In this document: one piece after another, positions 23,499 through 48,700 of the stretch
Layout: each line of letters starts with the position of its first letter
Position numbering within the stretch: the stretch's first letter is position 1
Assembly (NCBI RefSeq): GCF_023091745.1
Contig: NC_068933.1
Location: 15,628,001 to 15,692,000, forward strand
Source of the DNA: Budorcas taxicolor
Taxonomy: Eukaryota; Chordata; Mammalia; Artiodactyla; Bovidae
Reading direction: 5' to 3'
DNA: 64,000 nt
Made by a program: the position numbers and the translations under genes
Notes under the pieces: generated by a model
Told to the model about the DNA's origin: nothing
Seen by the model: the letters and a program-made list of their open reading frames with translations, nothing else
Databases searched by the model: none

Positions 23499-23615
23499 AG
23501 GGCTTCCCTCATAGCTCGGTTGGTAAAGAATACGCCTGCAATGCAGGAGACCCCAGTTCGATTCCTGGGTCGGGAAGATCCCCTAGAGACAGGATAGGCT
23601 ACCCACTCCAGTATT
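23499..23615 (+). repeat. Bov-tA SINE, 3'-truncated
   Basis: Starts agggcttccctcatagctc and stops at cactccagtattctt, where the next copy starts. Confidence 0.88.
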
Positions 23616-23805
23616 CTTCTCTTGTGGCTCAGAGGGTAAAGAATCCGCCTGCAATGCGAGAGACCTGAGTTCCATCCCTGGGTTGGGAAGATTCCCTGGA
23701 GAAGGAAAGGCTACCCACTCCAGTATTCTGGCTGAGAGAATTCCATGAACTGTATAGTCCATGGGGTCACAAAGAGTCAGACACAACTGAGAGACTTAAG
23801 AAAAA
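23616..23805 (+). repeat. Bov-tA SINE
   Basis: Second copy joined head to tail with the first: ctcttgtggctcagagggt to actgagagacttaag. Confidence 0.88.
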
Positions 23806-24920
23806 AAAAGAACATGGAAGATATTGGTGATCTTGACAAGATCTGTGCTAGGAGAATGGTCAAGGCAAAACTTTGACTCCAGAGGCTTCAGGAGAGAATA
23901 CAGGGAGAGGAATTGAAGGCAATAGGAATTAACACTGATGGTTTCATGTGTGTGAGTATATAGATACCATAGTTCTGTATCCAGCCAGAATTTGTTTTTG
24001 AGTCTAAAATACCTTTTTCATATTGGGAGCCATTCCAAGTGACAGAAAATTAAAGTAAATCCAAGTGTCAATATTTACAAAGCCCTTCTGTAGTTTATAA
24101 CATATTCTGGCCTACCACTTTAACTGTCAAAAGCACTTATTTCAAGCTGGAGAGAGTGGCAAAGACCTTCCAAGTAAGAAGGAATTCATCCTTTGGAATG
24201 AATCTTCAGGAGGGAAGGTTCACACCTTCCTACTCAGTCAGATTCATTCCTCTAGGCTGACAATCTACATGGTTACAAAGGTTGATAGTCTTGACCTTGG
24301 CAGAGCACTGTTCCCTACACAGAGGATCCTTCCACTTTATGGTGGACTCACTGTGTACTTTGTTGCCAGGAGAGAGGATGGTGCTGTACATTTCTTGCAG
24401 GCCTGGCCATTGGACTGGTTTCATCTGAAATTTCAATATTCCAAGGCAATATGAGAAGGTCCCATCTGGTAACAAGGAAACCACAGGAAAGATGAAAGGG
24501 AACAAAACAGAAGGCTTTTACTGCATTGCCTCTTAAAACAACAACAACAACAAACTTCAGTGCCTCTTCCTCACTCACAAATTATCTTCAAAATAGAAAT
24601 AAAATGTTTAAGCCTGGCAGTCAAGCTTTATTTCAGCTTGCTCCATGCCGCTAGTCAAATTATCTTGCTCTTGTCACTGAGTTGACCTGTGTGCAAACAG
24701 GAGCCCCTCCATTGCCTTTTGAATCCCTCATATCCTCCCCATGGGTGGGGGCATTTCTTGGCTCACATTTGCTGCTCCTGGGATCACCCTGTTTCTCCAC
24801 TTTCGAGGGCAGCGCTTGTATGTTATAGTTCTTGTTTTGTCCACAGAGATTAGCAGAGAGTCAGATATATACAAACCCTGTATTTTTATGTGTATAACTG
24901 ACCTTGTAGTTCAGCCTCGA

Positions 24921-25012
24921 TCCATTTTTTGGAGAGATCTTAGTCATGTGGGATCTTAGTTCCCGACCAAGTAGAAGAGCAGAGTCTTAATCACAGGGCC
25001 ACTGGGAAGTTC
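24921..25012 (-). repeat. CHR-type SINE relic
   Basis: Reversed and degraded: catgtgggatcttagttcc, gtcttaatcacagggccac, gggaagttct. Confidence 0.55.
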
Positions 25013-26100
25013 TATCCTTGATCCTTTAGAGAGGAGGAAATCAAAGTCCAGGAAGATATACTAACAGATATTGCACAGATACCCTTTTTTAAAGTCTTAA
25101 AGTAATTAAACAATATAGACGTGAATTACATAAAAGTGCAAGTTTCTTCTCCATTCCCAAATGATCAAGTTGCTCAGTATTTTTCTTTCCAGATATCAGT
25201 CTAGCAGTAGAGAGAGAAAAAAAAAGTCTCCCAAAGAGGGTATTAGGTTATATACTTGCTTCTGCGACTTGCTTATTTTTTTCACTTAATATTTCATAAA
25301 CATTGTTCTATATCAGTAAATGTTGATGACTTGAAATCCAGTTAGAGAAAAGTCTTAGGTTTCCTCTGCAGGTGGCTGTGAACAAACTATACAGTAGCTG
25401 CTGGTAAAACTAATCCAATAAAACAAAGTAAAAATGCAGGATATTCTCTTTGCATCCCGCTGTTGTGTGAAAATTGTATAAATCTTAATTATGCTGAACT
25501 GGTTCATAGTGCTTTTCAGGTCTACTATATCCTACTTTTCTGCCTATTCTATTGATTTTTGAGAGTTTGATATTGAAATTCCAACTAAAAATCTTAATTC
25601 ATCTACTTTTTGATATGGAAACTCCAAGTAAAAACCTTAATTTATCTATTTTAAAAATAATTTTAATATATAGTGGAACTGAATGTAACTGTGTTCTGTA
25701 TTTCTCACGGCTCCTGTAACTGTGTTATCATACTTTCATAATTTAAAAAAGAAAAAATGCAGGGTATTCTCAATACTTCACCTTCCTTGGCACTTTTCCT
25801 ACAATTTAGGGACCTTCTGCTAGGAGAGGAACACTCCCCTCTCAGCCCCTTTTCTAGGCAGTATCAAGAGTAGAGGAAAGGAGAGTCAGAACTGGGCACC
25901 TGGAGAAAAGGGAGGAATTGAGAGAGAACCCAGGCCCTGGGCAGAACCGGAGCGTCCTTCTCACTGTCTTACCTTTTCCCTCTGTGGGCTCAGCGGCGTG
26001 TCGTCTTTCCCTTTTCAGCGTGCTCCCCAACTGCTGTCTCCTTATCAAACCCTTCTTTCCCAGCATCTCTTACCTTCCCCACTTTCAGAGACCCCCACCT
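25013..26100. other. Intergenic DNA between FAM149A and CYP4V2
   Basis: No gene seen. The AT-rich half (25020-25760) looks like old LINE-derived sequence and contains a 43-bp tandem duplication. From about 25.86 kb the GC content climbs toward the CpG island. Confidence 0.4.
25567..25652 (+). repeat. Tandem duplication, two 43-bp units
   Basis: 25567-25609 and 25610-25652 share the framework ttgatat-ga-a-tccaa-taaaa with about eight differences, so it is an old local duplication. Confidence 0.8.
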
Positions 26101-26982
26101 CCATCCTCACCCACCCGCCCTTTTCTTGTTCTCTTGGGGTGCTAACTTTTCTTGGTCCCGAAAAATATTCTGAAAAATACTTGGATCACAGCTTGGATTA
26201 CTCAACTCGTCTGTGTCGCAATCAGCCGCCCAATGCAGCCTGATAACTGGTGCCCCGAAGGTCGTGCCCCTAAGGCTACTCAGCGTCAAAGTAGGTAGCT
26301 GCCCGGGTGACCCTAAGAGGAAGCCAAGAAGCAACCCATCTCCACCCGGGCTGGCAGCGGTCCTAGCGGAGTGCAAAGGAGTGAGCTTAGATACCCAGCC
26401 GGGGGCGAAAAATGAGCTCCAGACGCTGAGCTTCAAACCAGATGCCTTTTTTTTTTCTTCCCATTTTAAAACATCCAGCTCGCTGTACCCTGAAGTTGTC
26501 CGGGACCCAGCAGCTGGCAGTACCACCGGCCCCTGGACGCCTCTCCATCTCTAACCAGCTTGCTTCCACTCGACCTTCATTATCCTCCAGTCTCCACCCA
26601 CTAACGTGCCTCCGTTTACACCCGCACAGCCTATTGAGCGCTCAAGCCGCTTTCCGAACTTTCGTTTTCCACTGGAAGCACAACAGAGGCCAGTGCGCGT
26701 TACGAAGGCTTTGACCGGTGGTAACAAACCCCGCCGGGCGTCTTCGGCTCGGAGAACTGAGTGTGAGCCAGGCGGGTGCCCACCCCCTCCAACGGCCGGA
26801 GGGGGAAGTGGCCCTGCCCGGCGCGCCCCCTCCTGCGGCTCCGGGACCGCCCGCAGGCCGGGAACTCCTCCCAGCGCCCGCGCACTTGACCTCGGGGGGC
26901 TGGACCGCGCCGGCCGCCCGAAGCATCCCGCCCGGCGGTCCCCGCGGTCTCGGCCCGGGTGCACAGCGGCCCCGCGAGCGCG

Positions 26983-40384
<13,402 letters not shown>

Positions 40385-42500
40385 CTGTATTACTGGGTTA
40401 TGCTCTTATCATGAAAAAGTCTTTCTTTAAAAGGGAACTTTTCATTTACAATTTGTAGATCATGGATTCAGTATTCTTAATCCCTCAATTTAATTTTTTT
40501 CTTGTCCCACTTAGCTTAGGGTCAAGTCTCCCAAAGCAAGAGTTTCCATATCTTCATCACCATCATAGCTTTGACTCCTGGTCTTGATCCCAAGATAAAT
40601 TAACTGGTGACTGTACGCTAATGAACATATAAAAACTTCTCCACAGAAGGATCCACAGGCCAATTCCATTCCAATCAACAGACCCAAAAGATACAATGTA
40701 AATGGAATTCTAGAATATTTTTAAGATGTTCTTATTGACTCAGGAATAAATATTTCATGTACGCATATACATTTGTTCAAAAAGGCTGTGTAATTAAGAA
40801 CTATGACTTAAGGAGCTTAAATTTCAAGAGTTGTATCAGTGGCATCAGTTTTGAGGAGAATAATCCTTATGGTACTTTTCAAAGATTTAATCATGTACAG
40901 TGGATCATTTATGTTCACTCATAGATTCTGTTCCTCTTTCCCTTTGGACTGTGTACTTACAGCTTTCCTTTCATTTTTCACAGCATCACAATTACCTTTC
41001 TATATTGTATATTATTGGGAGAGATTCCTCCTGGTAATCTCTAGTCCCTTTCCATGCCTCAGGGCATTGATTGGGAGCTCTAAGGCTTTGGAAGGTCTAA
41101 GGACCTTAGAGATTTTCTAGTTATGCAGTGACCTCTCCCTGTCTACAGGTTCTGAATCCATGGATTCAACCACGGACTGATAGAAATCATTTGAAAAAAC
41201 AATTCCAGAAAGTTCCAGAAAGCAAAACTATTTACAAAGCATTTACATTGTATTCACAACTATTTATATAGCAGTTACATTGTATTAGGTATTGTAAGTA
41301 ATCGAGATGATTTAAAGTATAGAGTTAGATGTGCAGACCCATGTGCAAATGCTACACTATTTTGTGTAAGGGGCTTGAGCATCCATAGATTAGTGTCTGT
41401 GGGGGTCCTGGAACCAATCCCTTGTGGATACCGAGGGGTACTCCCTCTTGATAGAACAGGCTGAGTTCAGGGGAAAGGTAAGTCCCAAAGCCACACCACT
41501 AGTGAGTGATGATAAAGCTGGCAGTGGAGATCTTTAAATCTCTCCACTCCCAATATGGTGCCACTTCCACAATAGGATCTTGCTTCACAGCACCCATGTC
41601 TAGATGTTATTAGAATGTAGATGTTCTGCCTCTGACCTTGGCAGATTTCCTCTTCCATTATTAAAGGAAAAGAGAAGCCGTTCATCTATATTAAGTAACC
41701 CAGTCACATCTCGCTTAGTATAGGGTTAGACTTGCAGTCAATTGAATCCTCCAGGACATACCTGTCAAGCTGATAACAGACACCTGTTCCCCAAATTTTA
41801 ATGCCATAGACAATGTCTCTAGTCCCTCATTCAGTGACTTTTAGAAACTTCTTTTAAGAAATAATTGTAATAAAATTGTTGCTTCAATTTTCCAAGACAA
41901 TAACGATAGAAACAACAAATTAAGAAGACGCATGATGTATTCTTCAATGGATATCAAAGAAAGAGGTTACAAAACCAAAACCACTTGGGAAGCACCATGG
42001 GCTGTGGTACTAAGGGCAGGGTCAGCAGATCCACCCACCTTCATATCCCCAGTGTGGACCACCCAGCCCCTAAGCTGAGCAGAAAAAGTCAAGAACATAT
42101 ACGATAGAAGGAAAAGATTTCCATCTTATGGTTAACCTTCTTACTTAAAAACTGGGTATGTAGAAATCTTGCTCCCTAATGACCCTGGATAATTGGAATT
42201 TTATTTGTGGAAATTGGTCTTATTTCTGAATTTCATGCACTTACATGTAAACCTTTGCGTGTGTTTAAGTGACCCTACAATATGATGTTAAGTTAAATGT
42301 AAAGTAAAATATTACTACATGTTGTCTTTTGGTCTAAAATCTTCATTTATTAGCCTCAGAATAATTTATTTTTTTTTAACATGGAAATTCTCTGAAACTG
42401 TGTCAGAGTTGTAACTGAGAAATATGTCATTTTTTTTGTAATATGGAAAATGCAGATGCTGATTTTTTTTTAAATAAAAGTATGATCAAATATCTATATC
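40385..42500 (+). other. CYP4V2: CYP4V2 3' UTR (probable extent)
   Basis: No frame is open here. AATAAA motifs occur at 40745, 41869 and 42473; the last is followed by a plausible downstream region and would give a UTR of about 2.1 kb, in keeping with the long human UTR. A Tigger/MER2-type transposon relic lies inside. The end used is inferred, not seen. Confidence 0.45.
41130..41445 (-). mobile_element. Tigger/MER2-type DNA transposon relic
   Basis: Antisense copy: tgaatccatggattcaacca, ttacattgtattaggtattg, gtgggggtcctggaacc. It lies downstream of the CYP4V2 stop, probably within its 3' UTR. Confidence 0.7.
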
Positions 42501-44340
42501 CCTATTACCTGTCTTCTACTCAAAAGAGGTAACTCAAGAAAAATAAATTACATTTTAAACATGGGTGCTACATTTTATCCTAAGAGTTGACATCAGTTGG
42601 AAATATGGATAACTTTAAAGGATAATTTAGTGGATGACTGATTCATAATGTAATAAAAGTATTAGTACTTTTGAGTTGATATCATTAGTGTCATTCACAC
42701 TTTCTAACAAAATGATCCTTATGCTGCTATCATAGACTGATTTCAAGTTTCCCATACTTTGAAGCATAAACTAGAGGAGAAGCAGAAATCCCAAAACGTT
42801 TTGTTTATCTGATAGCAAAAAGTAAAATCCCTCTTAAGGGCTCCCTGGGAGTAAGCAAAAACCATAGCATCGCTGGGTCCCAGGGGTTTACAGCCTAGAA
42901 ACCTCTCCAGGACGGGGCCTATTGAGCTGACACTCTATTCTCCGTCACAGACAACCGAGGATGTCAATTTCTGAACCACCTGACCTGTCTCACAAAGAGA
43001 CACTGGTCATGAAAAGGTCAGTTTTTACCCTGGAATGTATTTGGATCAATCAAATGTATTTATTTCCAGCATCTAATGAGATGCTGACAGATACATTTAA
43101 CTTCGTTTACTCTGCCTAGAGACTCCCTCTTTCTAGGAACAGCACCTTCTTTATTTTTAGAATTATCCTGTGATACCCCCACTTTCTCTTCTCCTCCTTT
43201 TGCTTCTTCAAACCACACCCACTGTAAATATGTGGTTCCAGAGCCAGCCATGGAGAGCTCCCCTCCTGCCCAAAGGCTCTCCCACTTTGACTCTCTAGGA
43301 CTCTTACACTGACGGCAGAAGCAAGCTCTTTTTAAAGGGCTCCGTGGTAAGATTAGGCACAGCCAGATAGTCCCCACTTGACTAGTTACTAAAACAGTTT
43401 AGTAACCGTAATTATTGATACATCTTCAAAATTGCTTTTGTCCTGTAACATCAAGTAATCATGGACAAATGTGGTACCCCATTTTCTTTGATGTCTGGGA
43501 TGATAGAGGGAAGCCTTGGGGGACATTTTAGAATTCTGCCTACCATTGCCTCTTTTCATCTTCTTTCTGATTTGCTCCTTCTGAATCCACAAGCAAATCT
43601 TTAGTTTTATTATATTACGAGAACATATGTTCCACTATGAGAAAAATTCAGAAGAAACACAGGAGTATATTTAAATAGATTTAAACCAGTAATCGCACCA
43701 TTTAGGGAAAAAACCTCTGAGGGTTTCTGCTGTAATCTGGAGACAGGGCAGTTTTTTTCCAGTCATCTTTTTTTTTCCTAATGAGGCCGGTAGCAAAGGA
43801 AATCACCAATTTAGATTCTTTAATACTGCACAAGTCAGAGGATTCCCTTTTGTTGTTTGCTGGTGTGTCAGTTGATACACCGAATTTAAATGGATATTTA
43901 AACATGCAGTATGAATATTTGAAATATGCTACTTCATTATAGCCAGAAAAAATGTTTTACTGGCAACATTTTCCTACATTCTTAATAAACACAGTTCTGT
44001 ACTGCAGTAACATGCGTTAAATATTCATTTAAGAACTCCCTAAAAATCTAATTTACTAGCCAGAAAGATGTATTGCATCTTTGAAGAAAAGTTAGAAAAC
44101 AAAGGAGATTTAGTGGGCAAGGGATTGTAGTCTTTACATATTTTTAAAAGTACAAGAAAGAGAGTAAATCATTTCATATAGATTTAGTAGGTCAATCTAG
44201 AATGATGGATAGAAGTGGCAAGGAGATCTATTTCAGTATATAGGGAGATTTTTTTTCTTTAAAATAAAATTCCCTGAACAAGAATAGGCTACTAGGAAAA
44301 CCAGTATGTTTCTTTCAGGTCTAGATGTCCTGAAAGAGAA
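42501..44340. other. CYP4V2-KLKB1 spacer
   Basis: No gene, SINE or clear repeat recognised. The sequence appears largely unique, with a possible very old repeat around 43030-43330. Confidence 0.35.
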
Positions 44341-44344
44341 GTCT

Positions 44345-44575
44345 ACATTCTATGCTAGGAGTGCTAACTTTATCTGAAAAGGGGCAGATGGTAAATCTTC
44401 TCAGCTTTGCAGGCCATACTGTCTCTATCACAACTACTTAACTATATAGGGTAAAAGCAACCATGGATAATACAGGAGTGAATGAGCATGAGTGTTCCAA
44501 TAAAACTTCATTTATGAAAACAGGCACTGGACCAGATTTGGTCTGTGAACAAATTGTCAAACCCTGCTATGTTCT
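44345..44575 (+). repeat. Ancient DNA-transposon relic
   Basis: Follows a common mammalian repeat: aaaaggggcagatggtaaat, tttgcaggccatactgtctc, ccaataaaacttcatttatg. I cannot name the family with certainty. Confidence 0.55.
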
Positions 44576-44949
44576 ATTTCCTGAACTGGATGGGAGGAAG
44601 TCCTAAACATTGGTCAATTTCATTCCTTCCTACAAACCTCACTGTTACAGGATTCCTTCACAAAGGAAGGCATGGATACCATTTGCTAAAAGGCTCATCA
44701 TGACTTCCAGGAGGATGGATCCCTTTCCACCCCCTTATTCATATGTATCCAGGTCATTATATTGGAAATGTCTAGTTAGATATATTATGAGCCCCAAATA
44801 ACTAGGAATGTTGGGGACATTTTAAAAAATGGAAACGTGTACATGAATTATGTGGGCCTATTATGAAATAGTTAACGTATTAAATAGTTGAACACAGAAA
44901 TGGGATGTTCATAGAATATGTTGACAGGACAAAAAGTTGAAACTCTTGG

Positions 44950-45085
44950 CAGAAAACCAAAGTCAATATTGGAGCCAAGCAAATACTGCTTGCAGAGCCC
45001 TATCGGGAAAGCTTGAAGACCAGCCATTTTTCAATCGCAAGAGACACCCTCAGCTCCAGAACCACGGAAGCAATTGTGCTTTCAG
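44950..45085 (+). other. KLKB1: Probable KLKB1 noncoding exon 1 and proximal promoter
   Basis: A good donor (tttcag|gtagag) ends at 45085, about 590 bp before the exon with the start codon. In human KLKB1 the ATG is also in the second exon. The exon start is not determinable. Upstream bases 44957-44987 resemble liver-factor sites (HNF4-like caaagtca, FOXA-like gcaaata). Confidence 0.45.
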
Positions 45086-45676
45086 GTAGAGGATTTCTAT
45101 TATTCTGATTGCTTCCAAATATTTTTTTTTCCATTAAGCATTGTTTTTAGTTTATAAAGCAACTATTAGTTGACATTCTAATTTCCTGTGTATTTAGAGA
45201 ACGTAGAAGGAACTGATGCTCTTATATGTGGAAACATATAAGTGCAAGATATTTTTCAATCAAAGAGAACATTGATTAAAAAATTTTAAATGGACTTGAA
45301 TATTTGGGGTATCTTTCCTTAGGGATTTTTGGACAGATACCATTACCATGGTTTACAATAATTTTCTTTTTGCTCATATCAAGAGGTTTCACAAATGTTT
45401 AATTTCCCTCTACCAATTCCCTTCGCATAATTGCTAAGAACACAGGTGCCAAATGGACAATAAACACAACAGTAATCTAGAGGCCTCAACTTGTATCTCA
45501 TGCCAAGTCATTGAGCGTAAAATGTTCGGAAAACCATTGCTTTCTATACTGATAATTGTGTGCTTAGATTTGCTATCCAGACATTTACAAGAAAATCTGT
45601 ATTACCTTAAATTAAGATTCATGTTAAATATGATCTATAAACAGTAGAGTTATGTGCCTGTTGCTTTCTCTTTTAG

Positions 45677-45735
45677 GATGATTGCACTCAGGCATGCCGC
45701 TTACTTCATTTGCTTGTTTGCTACAGTTTCCTGTG
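45677..45735 (+). CDS. KLKB1: KLKB1 exon 2: start codon and signal peptide
   Basis: After acceptor cttttag, one base precedes ATG 45678. The exon encodes MIALRHAAYFICLFATVSCG, a classical secretory signal with cleavage expected after the Ser-Cys-Gly area. The donor is gtgagt. Confidence 0.9.
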
Positions 45736-48700
45736 GTGAGTGGATTATCTCTAAGATGCAAAGTTAAGGGTGAGGGGGAGAGTAATCAAGCAAGACATCT
45801 GACCCTCAGGACACATATCCTTTTAAGGTTCAGCACCAACTACCACTTTGCAGATATATCATCCTAGACACACCAGAAGGAGGGGCCCAGAAACAAGAAT
45901 GTTTTGGCAGGTGTCAACAGAAACTTCTGTTTGGAAAAAGACTCTCTACAAAGCAGAGCTTAAAACAGGCAGCCCTCTATTTTTATTATCAACATTAAAA
46001 AATCAACTTTATCTGAATATTCAGAAGAGTGCTAGGTATTTATAGCATCTGGGTCCAACCCGAGTACCATAATATGTACTTAGTACATATTTTTACTCTT
46101 TTAGACTTCTGGAGAATCATTTCAGAAAAGAAAGTATCTAATTTATATTTAATTTAGGAAGTTGTCTATTTGAATAGTTTGAGTTTCCCTATAGGTTTTG
46201 ATCTTATTTCTCTTTCTATCCACTAAAATTTCACAGAATAGGAATGATTTTAGACACTGTTTTTCATTAATCATTGTAGAATGGAGTTTTTACGATGCCA
46301 CCGTTATGTGTGGTTTCTGAGTCTTTGTTGACTTAGGAAGACCACATTGCAAAGATGTTTATGGCTAAGGCAAACAATTCTAGGTGTCCAGGGTAAGGGT
46401 GACATTTGGCAAAAAATAAATTCTTAAGAAAGAAGCTTTTTTCCCCTAAACCAAACTCCTCTCCATCTGTCCCCTCATTCCAAATTGCTCTTCTGAGCCA
46501 TAATCATTACCACATACAAATGCATTGAATGCTGAAGAGTAGAAGCCAGAGATGCTTTTTATTATTTTTGAAAATTATGATTATGCTAGGGAAATTAGAG
46601 GTGCAAATTAGCAGAAAATGAGAAAATACCTGTCATCTGTAGTCTTGTAATACAGAGATGGCCTTTGTTAAAAATATCTTTTTCAGATATTTTTCTGCAT
46701 GTGTCTTTACACACTCAACAAAGATGTTATTAGATACTTTTTTGTAACTTATGTTTCCCATTTATAGTGATCTTTCAAGCAGATAAATATATATCATGTT
46801 TTTGGAGCTTAATATTCTTCTCTATTCATGGTAGTTTTGTATGCCCATTCTTATATACATGTTTATTTCTGTAGAAAAAAAATTTTGGAAATTAAAATAC
46901 CAGATATAGTAAAGGTGTGCATAGTTTTGAAGGTTTTATGATTTATATCATCAAATTGTCTTCCAGAAAAGTTGTTCCATGTTAGAAGATAGGGAGAAAC
47001 CAAGCTAAGATTGCATTTGAGGGAAAATAATTTATGTACAAATTATTATGGTTGAGCATGATAAATGAAAATCAACCAAGTATTTTTATGCACAGGCACC
47101 CCAAACTAATTTTAACATCATGCATTAAGCCCTAATACATCACTATTTCAGGAATTCCTTGGCTGTCCAGTGGTTAGGACTCTGTGCTTCCACTACAGAC
47201 ATGGGTTCAAGCCCTGGTCAAGAAACTAAGATCCCACATACTGTACAGCTGGTATATTTCATCCTGCCTCTGCATTTAGTCATGTCATAAGATCTTTGGT
47301 TATTCCATGGACCAATTAAGAAGGTTTAGAACGCAGATACATTTCTTTTAAAATTATTATTTATTCCAAATTAATGTGTCTTTTTTCAATGATTCTGTCA
47401 CAGGATGCTTGACTCAACTATATAGCAACACCTTCTTCAGAGGTGGGGATGTATCAGCCATGTACACCCCAGATGCCCAATACTGTCAGCTGATGTGCAC
47501 CTTCCATCCCAGGTGCTTGCTATTCAGTTTTCTTCCTGAAAATTCAACCAGTGATGCAGACAAAAGGTAAAAGTTGATATTTCTTTACTGGAGAAACCAG
47601 TCATTTTTCAAAATGGAATCAGTTGTGTGCGCCAGATAGCAAGATTATGTTTCTACATGGCCAGCTTCATCAGAATCACCCTGAGGAGTTCTTATCTAAG
47701 TAGATTCTTAGGCTCAGGCCCAAACCTATCAAACTTAAGTCTCTTGGGCCTGGAAATCTGCATTTTAAACAATGACTTAGAGCCATAGAAAGTAGTGTTT
47801 TCCTATCCAAGACCTCAAGGAAAACACTTGAAAATCATTGAGTTAAGAGATTATCTCGAGAAAGGGTCTAATGCTGCTGCTGCTAAATCGCTTCAGTCAT
47901 GTCCGACTCTTAGCAACCCCATGGGCTGCAGCCCACCAGGCTCCTCCGTCCATGGGATTTTCCAGGCAAGAGTACTGGAGTACCATTGCCTTCTCCAGAA
48001 AGGGTCTAATAATAGGTGAATATTTCACCTGAACAAGAAAGGTACTGCTGTCTGACGCATGGTCACACTATGGATCATACGCATGAACTATGGATAGCAT
48101 AGTTCTTAAGAAGATACTATAGAAGGCAAGCATTTTGTTGAGAAAATAATTAAAATCCGTCCTGTAACCTTGGGAGAAGGTAGGTCTGAATGATGCCTAC
48201 AATGAGCCAGTTTGGGCACCTATAGTATTCATGGAGTGTGTACGCCTACATGTGCATGCATGTGTGTGTGTGTGTGCACACATGTGTGGACATGAATATA
48301 TATTGTTAACTGGTAATTTGAAAAAGTAAGAGCATTTGCAAAGTAGTTGTAATGAAAAGTCTCATTCAGTCATAAAGTTGCTCAAGTACAACCACAGTTT
48401 TATTATAATTTTCTTTAATTTTGATCAATATCCAGAATGAATGTTTCTTCCTTGTTCCCATTTCCATATCCATCATTCTTTTCCTTCATCTTTATTCTAT
48501 TTGAATTAAAAACGCGGAGTTAGACTGTCATTTCCCGATTCTACAAGGGAAACAAAAGTGAAAATGTTCGTCATGTGGTTGTGTCCGGCTCTTTGTGACC
48601 CCATGGACTGTAGCCTACTAGGCTCCTCTGTCCATGGAATTATCCCAGACAAGAATACTGGAGTGGGTAGCCATTCCTTTCTCCAGGTAATTTTTCCCAA

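Larger units (their letters stand above)
22266..23960 (-). repeat. L2/CR1-like LINE relic, antisense
   Basis: The stretch follows a well-known mammalian repeat: 'caagcacctgcttcgtgtaa', 'aagccactggagaattttga', 'gcctattgatgtctaagtgg'. Near 23430, 'ttgaatgctgttgataagtc' read in reverse resembles the CR1-type reverse transcriptase motif region. A SINE pair interrupts it at 23499-23805. Confidence 0.55.

Noticed and set aside
26959..26982. In-frame GTG upstream of CYP4V2 ATG as an extended start
   Set aside because: Non-ATG initiation is unnecessary; ATG 26983 aligns with the family N-terminus and membrane anchor.
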